A stretch of 64,000 bases of DNA from Nocardia niigatensis NBRC 100131. GTDB lineage: Bacteria > Actinomycetota > Actinomycetes > Mycobacteriales > Mycobacteriaceae. Where the stretch lies: positions 1 to 64,000 of the forward strand of contig NZ_BAGC01000023.1 of NCBI RefSeq assembly GCF_000308655.1, in the 5' to 3' direction. The position numbers and the translations under genes were made by a program. Positions 60,397 through 64,000 of this stretch are shown here, one piece after another (positions within the stretch are counted from its first letter, which is position 1; every line of letters starts with the position of its first letter). The notes under the pieces were generated by a model that saw nothing but the letters and a program-made list of their open reading frames with translations, had not been told where the DNA came from and searched no databases.

Positions 60397-61377
60397 GTGC
60401 ACCGAAGCAGTGACGGCCCCCGCCATGTTCCGGTTCTCCTGCATCGCGCCGACGAAATCCTCGGTCCCGCACTGCATTCGGCGGGCGCGGTCTACCTGGA
60501 TTGCACGCTGGGCCTCGGCGGTCACGCCGAGTACTTCCTGCAGACGTATCCGAACATCCGCCTGGTCGGGCTGGATCGCGACACCACCGCGCTGAAGCTG
60601 GCGGGTGAGCGACTCGCGCCGTTCCAGGACCGGATCACCCTGGTGCACACCAGGTATGACGACATCCCGGCCGCGCTGGAGCAGGCCGGTTTGCCCGTCA
60701 AGGGTTCGGTCAGCGCGATCCTGATGGATCTGGGTGTGTCCTCGATGCAGCTGGACGAGGCCGAACGCGGCTTCGCCTACTCCATCGACGCACCGCTGGA
60801 CATGCGGATGGACTCCAGTACCGGCCCCACCGCCGCCGACGTGCTCAATACCTACAGTCACGGCGAGTTGGCCCGGGTGCTGAAAACCTATGGCGAGGAA
60901 CGCTTCGCGGGCAAGATCGCCGCGGAGATCGTGCGGCGCCGGCAGCGCACCCCGTTCACCACCAGCGCGCAGCTGGTGGAGCTGCTCTACGACACCATCC
61001 CCGCGGCGGCCCGGCGCACGGGCGGGCATCCGGCCAAGCGCACCTTCCAGGCGCTGCGGGTGGAGGTGAACCGGGAACTGGAGTCCCTGGAGGCCGCGCT
61101 GCCCGCCGCGCTGGACGCGCTGGCCCCGGGTGGCCGCATCGTGGTGATGAGCTACCAGTCCCTGGAGGACCGGGTGGTGAAAGCGGAGCTGGCCAAGCGG
61201 TCGGTCTCGCGCACGCCGCTGGATCTGCCGGTCGAATTGCCGGGCATGGGACCGGAATTCAGGATTCTGACCCGCGGCGCGGAGAAGGCGACCGAGCAGG
61301 AGATCGAGGAGAACCCGCGGGCCGCTCCGGTGCGCATGCGGGCGGCGGAACGGATCGTAGGGGAGGAGCAATCGTGA
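60397..61377 (+). CDS. rsmH: 16S rRNA (cytosine(1402)-N(4))-methyltransferase
   Basis: This 326-residue enzyme starts [13 protein letters not shown] and has the SAM site [16 protein letters not shown] near residue 34. [20 protein letters not shown] near residue 108 and the C-terminal [39 protein letters not shown] are all RsmH/MraW hallmarks. It methylates N4 of C1402 in 16S rRNA. The GTG start follows GGGAGG. It is the second gene of the division cluster, in the usual order. Confidence 0.97.
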   Translation: MHRSSDGPRHVPVLLHRADEILGPALHSAGAVYLDCTLGLGGHAEYFLQTYPNIRLVGLDRDTTALKLAGERLAPFQDRITLVHTRYDDIPAALEQAGLPVKGSVSAILMDLGVSSMQLDEAERGFAYSIDAPLDMRMDSSTGPTAADVLNTYSHGELARVLKTYGEERFAGKIAAEIVRRRQRTPFTTSAQLVELLYDTIPAAARRTGGHPAKRTFQALRVEVNRELESLEAALPAALDALAPGGRIVVMSYQSLEDRVVKAELAKRSVSRTPLDLPVELPGMGPEFRILTRGAEKATEQEIEENPRAAPVRMRAAERIVGEEQS

Positions 61378-61432
61378 GGTTCCGGGGCACGACGGCACGC
61401 CGGGCGGGCATCCGCTGGATCGGAGCCGCACG

Positions 61433-62116
61433 ATGACGATCAGGACGCAGGCGACGGGCCGGGGGGCTCGCCGGGTGCAGGCCGCCGAACGGGTGAAATC
61501 GGGTGCGGCGCAACGGGCCTACGCGCGCCGTCGCAATCGGGAGGGCGGGACCGACCTGCCGGGTATGCGCCGGGGCCGGCGCAGCGATCCGATGCCGCGC
61601 GGCCGGATGTCCTTCGTGGCCACCATCATCGCGCTGCTGGGCTGTGGCCTGGCGTTGACGCTGCTGCTCACCACCCGCGCCACCGAGGACAGCTATCAGC
61701 TCGGCGATCAGCGCCGCGCCAATCAGAAGCTGTCCGACGAGCGGGACGCGCTGCAGCGTGAGGTCGCCTCCGCCGATTCGGCTCCCGAATTGGCCAAGCG
61801 CGCGGCCGAACTCGGCATGATCCCGGCCAAGGATCCGGCGCGGCTGCTGATCGGCCCGGACGGCCAGGTCACCGTGGTCGGCAATCCGCAGCCCGCGCAG
61901 GGCGCGCCCGCGCCACCGCTCAACACCACGCCGTCGGCCGCCGCGCAGGCGCCGAAGCTGCAGCAGTCCCAGGGCGAGCGGGTGGTCCCGGTGACCACGA
62001 CGCCGGCCCCGCCGGTCGCGGCCGTGCCGACCACCACCGCCGCGAATCCCGTTCCGGCGGCGCCGGTCACGACTCCGCAGAACCCGCAGGTCCAGGCGAA
62101 CGGAGCGCCCCGGTGA
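61433..62116 (+). CDS. ftsL: FtsL-like cell division protein (Rv2164c type)
   Basis: This 227-residue bitopic protein has a basic cytoplasmic N terminus of about 57 residues, one membrane helix (FVATIIALLGCGLALTLLLT), and a short leucine-zipper-like coiled coil (RRANQKLSDERDALQREVAS). A long Pro/Ala-rich tail ends TTPQNPQVQANGAPR. The position between rsmH and ftsI identifies FtsL, which links FtsQ/FtsB and FtsI/FtsW at the septum. The gap after rsmH is 55 bp, and 31 bp before ftsI. Confidence 0.88.
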   Translation: MTIRTQATGRGARRVQAAERVKSGAAQRAYARRRNREGGTDLPGMRRGRRSDPMPRGRMSFVATIIALLGCGLALTLLLTTRATEDSYQLGDQRRANQKLSDERDALQREVASADSAPELAKRAAELGMIPAKDPARLLIGPDGQVTVVGNPQPAQGAPAPPLNTTPSAAAQAPKLQQSQGERVVPVTTTPAPPVAAVPTTTAANPVPAAPVTTPQNPQVQANGAPR

Positions 62117-62147
62117 CCCGCATCGCGCCGGCGATCGAGGCTGCTCG

Positions 62148-64000
62148 ATGAGCCCAACCCGCGCGGGGCGCGGGCGCGATTCCGGCCGGGGCCGGTCCGA
62201 TTCCGGTCGGGGGCGGGTCGCCGCCACGGGCCGGAGCCGGTCGGGTTCCGGCCGGGCCGGTTCGGGGCCGGGCCGGCAGTCGAGACCGCGGCCCGCTCCG
62301 GGACTGGACTCGAGCACGCGATTCCGGTTCGGGGTGGGCCGGCTGGTGATGCTGGTGGCGCTCGCCGTTGCGGCCATCCAATTGCTGTGGGTGCAGAGTG
62401 TTTCCGCGCCGAAGCTGTCGGCGGAGGCGGCCAGCCAGCGCACCGTGAAGGTGGCCGATCCGGCTGCCCGGGGGCCGATCACGGACCGGTACGGGAAGTC
62501 GCTGGCGTTCACGATCGCGGCGAAGGAGCTGAGCTTCCAGCCGGTGCGGGTGCGCAAGGATCTGGCGGACGCGCACGAGAAGTCGCCGAAGACCGCCCCG
62601 GATCCGAACGACCGGCTGGCGGCCATCGCCAAGTACATGCACGACAAGCTGGGCAAAGACGCGCCCGAGAAGGACATTCTGGCGAAGCTGAAGAGCGATG
62701 AGCCGTTCGTGTATCTGGCGCGGAACGTGGATCCCCGGATCGCCTCCGACATCACCCTGCAGTTCCCCGAGGTCGGGATGGACCGCCAGGACATGCGCGA
62801 GTATCCGGGTGGATCGCTGGCCGCCAACGTGATCGGCGCGACCGGCTGGGATGGGCACGGCCAGATCGGCCTGGAGTCCTCGATGGACGCGCTGCTGGCC
62901 GGCTCCGACGGCTCGGAGACCTACGACCGCGGCTCCGATGGCGCGGTGATCCCGGGCTCCTGGCGTGACCGCCAGCCCGCGGTGAACGGCTTCGGCGTCG
63001 AGCTCACCCTGGATTCGGATCTGCAGTACTACGTGCAGCAGCAGGTGCAGCAGGCCAAGGATCTCTCCGGCGCGAGCGCGGCCTCGGCGGTGGTGCTGGA
63101 CGTGCACACCGGCCAGGTGCTGGCCATGGCCAATGACAACACCTTCAATCCCGCCATGGGACCGCAGTATTGGTCCACCACCGACCTGGGCAACCCGTCG
63201 GTGCAGGAGGTGTTCGAGCCGGGTTCGGTGAACAAGATCGTCACCGCGGCCGCGGCCATCGAGTACGGCCTCACCACTCCCGATGAGGTGCACCAGGTTC
63301 CGGGCAGCATCTACATGGGCGGTGTCACCGTGCACGACGCCTGGGAGCACGGCGTCGCCCCGTACACCACCACCGGCGTCTTCGGTAAGTCCTCGAACGT
63401 GGGGACCCTCATGCTGGCGCAGCGCGTCGGCGAGGACCGCTATTTCGACATGATCAAGAAGTTCGGCCTGGGCCAGCGCACCGGCGTCGGCCTGCCGGGT
63501 GAGAGCGCGGGCGTGGTGCCCGCCCGGGACCAGTGGTCCGGCTCCACCTTCGCGAATCTGCCCATCGGCCAGGGTCTTTCGATGACGACGCTGCAAATGA
63601 CCGGCATGTACCAGGCCATCGCCAATGACGGCGTGCGGATTCCGCCGCGCATCGTGAAGGCCAAGATCGCCCCGGACGGCACCCGCACCGAGGAGGAGCC
63701 GCCGGAGGGCGTCAAGGTGGTCACCCCGCAGACCGCGCAGACGCTGCGCCAGATGTTCCAGGCGATCGTCCAGAAGGATCCGCGTGGCATCCAGAGCGGC
63801 ACCGGCAGTCCGGCGGCCGTGGAGGGCTATCAGATCGCGGGCAAGACCGGCACCGCGCAGCAGATCGACCCGAAGTGCCGCTGTTATTCCAGCGACCGCT
63901 ACTGGATCACCTTCGCGGGCATGGCCCCCGCCGACAATCCGCGCTATGTGATCGGCATGATGCTGGACGCCCCGGTGCGCAGCTCCGACGGCAGCGGCGG
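62148..64000 (+). CDS. ftsI: Septal peptidoglycan transpeptidase FtsI/PbpB (3' end outside window)
   Basis: The frame is open to the right edge; 617 residues are visible. An Arg/Gly/Ser-rich cytoplasmic N terminus of about 65 residues precedes the membrane helix (LVMLVALAVAAIQLLWVQSV). The pedestal domain starts GPITDRYGKSLAF. The transpeptidase has the active Ser in FEPGSVNKIVTAA near residue 365, the SxN element in GKSSNVGTLM, and KTG in IAGKTGTAQQIDPKC near residue 565. It crosslinks septal peptidoglycan as a class B PBP with FtsW. Only the last few tens of residues are missing. Confidence 0.96.
   Translation, partial: MSPTRAGRGRDSGRGRSDSGRGRVAATGRSRSGSGRAGSGPGRQSRPRPAPGLDSSTRFRFGVGRLVMLVALAVAAIQLLWVQSVSAPKLSAEAASQRTVKVADPAARGPITDRYGKSLAFTIAAKELSFQPVRVRKDLADAHEKSPKTAPDPNDRLAAIAKYMHDKLGKDAPEKDILAKLKSDEPFVYLARNVDPRIASDITLQFPEVGMDRQDMREYPGGSLAANVIGATGWDGHGQIGLESSMDALLAGSDGSETYDRGSDGAVIPGSWRDRQPAVNGFGVELTLDSDLQYYVQQQVQQAKDLSGASAASAVVLDVHTGQVLAMANDNTFNPAMGPQYWSTTDLGNPSVQEVFEPGSVNKIVTAAAAIEYGLTTPDEVHQVPGSIYMGGVTVHDAWEHGVAPYTTTGVFGKSSNVGTLMLAQRVGEDRYFDMIKKFGLGQRTGVGLPGESAGVVPARDQWSGSTFANLPIGQGLSMTTLQMTGMYQAIANDGVRIPPRIVKAKIAPDGTRTEEEPPEGVKVVTPQTAQTLRQMFQAIVQKDPRGIQSGTGSPAAVEGYQIAGKTGTAQQIDPKCRCYSSDRYWITFAGMAPADNPRYVIGMMLDAPVRSSDGSG

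Overview
The window is GC-rich chromosomal DNA of a mycolic-acid actinomycete of the Nocardia/Rhodococcus type (order Mycobacteriales). The main reason is gene order. From about 20.9 kb to the right edge the genes follow, with insertions and losses, the Mycobacterium tuberculosis block Rv2192c to Rv2163c read in reverse: trpD, ctaE-qcrCAB, an Rv2191-type nuclease, ripC, Rv2189c, pimB, Rv2186c to Rv2182c, Rv2179c, aroG, pknL, Rv2175c, mptA, idsA2, an Rv2172c-type metF, lppM, Rv2170, Rv2169c, mraZ, rsmH, ftsL and ftsI. Nocardia is favoured over Mycobacterium by the carotenoid genes woven into this block and by a CrtO-type ketolase resembling the Rhodococcus enzyme. I saw no phage, CRISPR array or intact insertion sequence.

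Left part, 1-20 kb, is accessory. It holds the end of an Ala/Pro/Lys repeat protein; a TetR gene facing an SDR / F420-type oxidoreductase / SnoaL-like operon; a lipoprotein of the TIGR03118 type behind a candidate iron (IdeR) box; two membrane genes facing a SufR-like regulator; an amidohydrolase; and a decay zone (about 7.95-9.25 kb) with GNAT and RibD-domain relics and two copies of a tiny membrane-protein gene. Then come a secreted phosphodiesterase; a TetR-controlled fatty-acid operon (two acyl-CoA dehydrogenases, a FabG-like SDR, an acyl-CoA ligase and a MaoC hydratase); a YdcF-like protein; an AhpD-like protein; an unusual tRNA-Asp-like cloverleaf; and a MarR/NmrA pair sharing a 15-bp inverted repeat.

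Middle part, 19.6-45.3 kb. AsnC-type, TrpF-like and TrpD genes precede the respiratory supercomplex genes ctaE and qcrCAB. Peptidoglycan hydrolases (a small NlpC/P60 protein and RipC), a membrane-anchored HExxH protein and PimB follow. A tightly overlapping run (SRPBCC proteins, ArsA-like ATPase, cysteine-rich protein, ROK kinase) leads to PlsC, then RNase, AroG, PknL and the Rv2175c-type DNA-binding protein.

Right part, 45.4-64 kb. Two minus-strand operons carry carotenoid genes interleaved with conserved envelope genes. One is GGPP synthase, crtI, mptA, crtB. The other is GNAT, crtO, a CruF-like protein, lppM, and a CruG/CrtQ-like glycosyltransferase. Together they predict a ketolated, glycosylated carotenoid, although no cyclase gene is seen here. 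The window ends in the division cluster: mraZ with its repeat operator, rsmH, ftsL, and ftsI cut by the right edge.

Recurring details worth noting: several genes look leaderless, with a TANNNT hexamer 6-7 nt before the start codon. Three genes (ArsA-like, Rv2179c-type RNase, GGPP synthase) appear to need CTG start codons. Many operon members overlap by ATGA, GTGA or CTGA.
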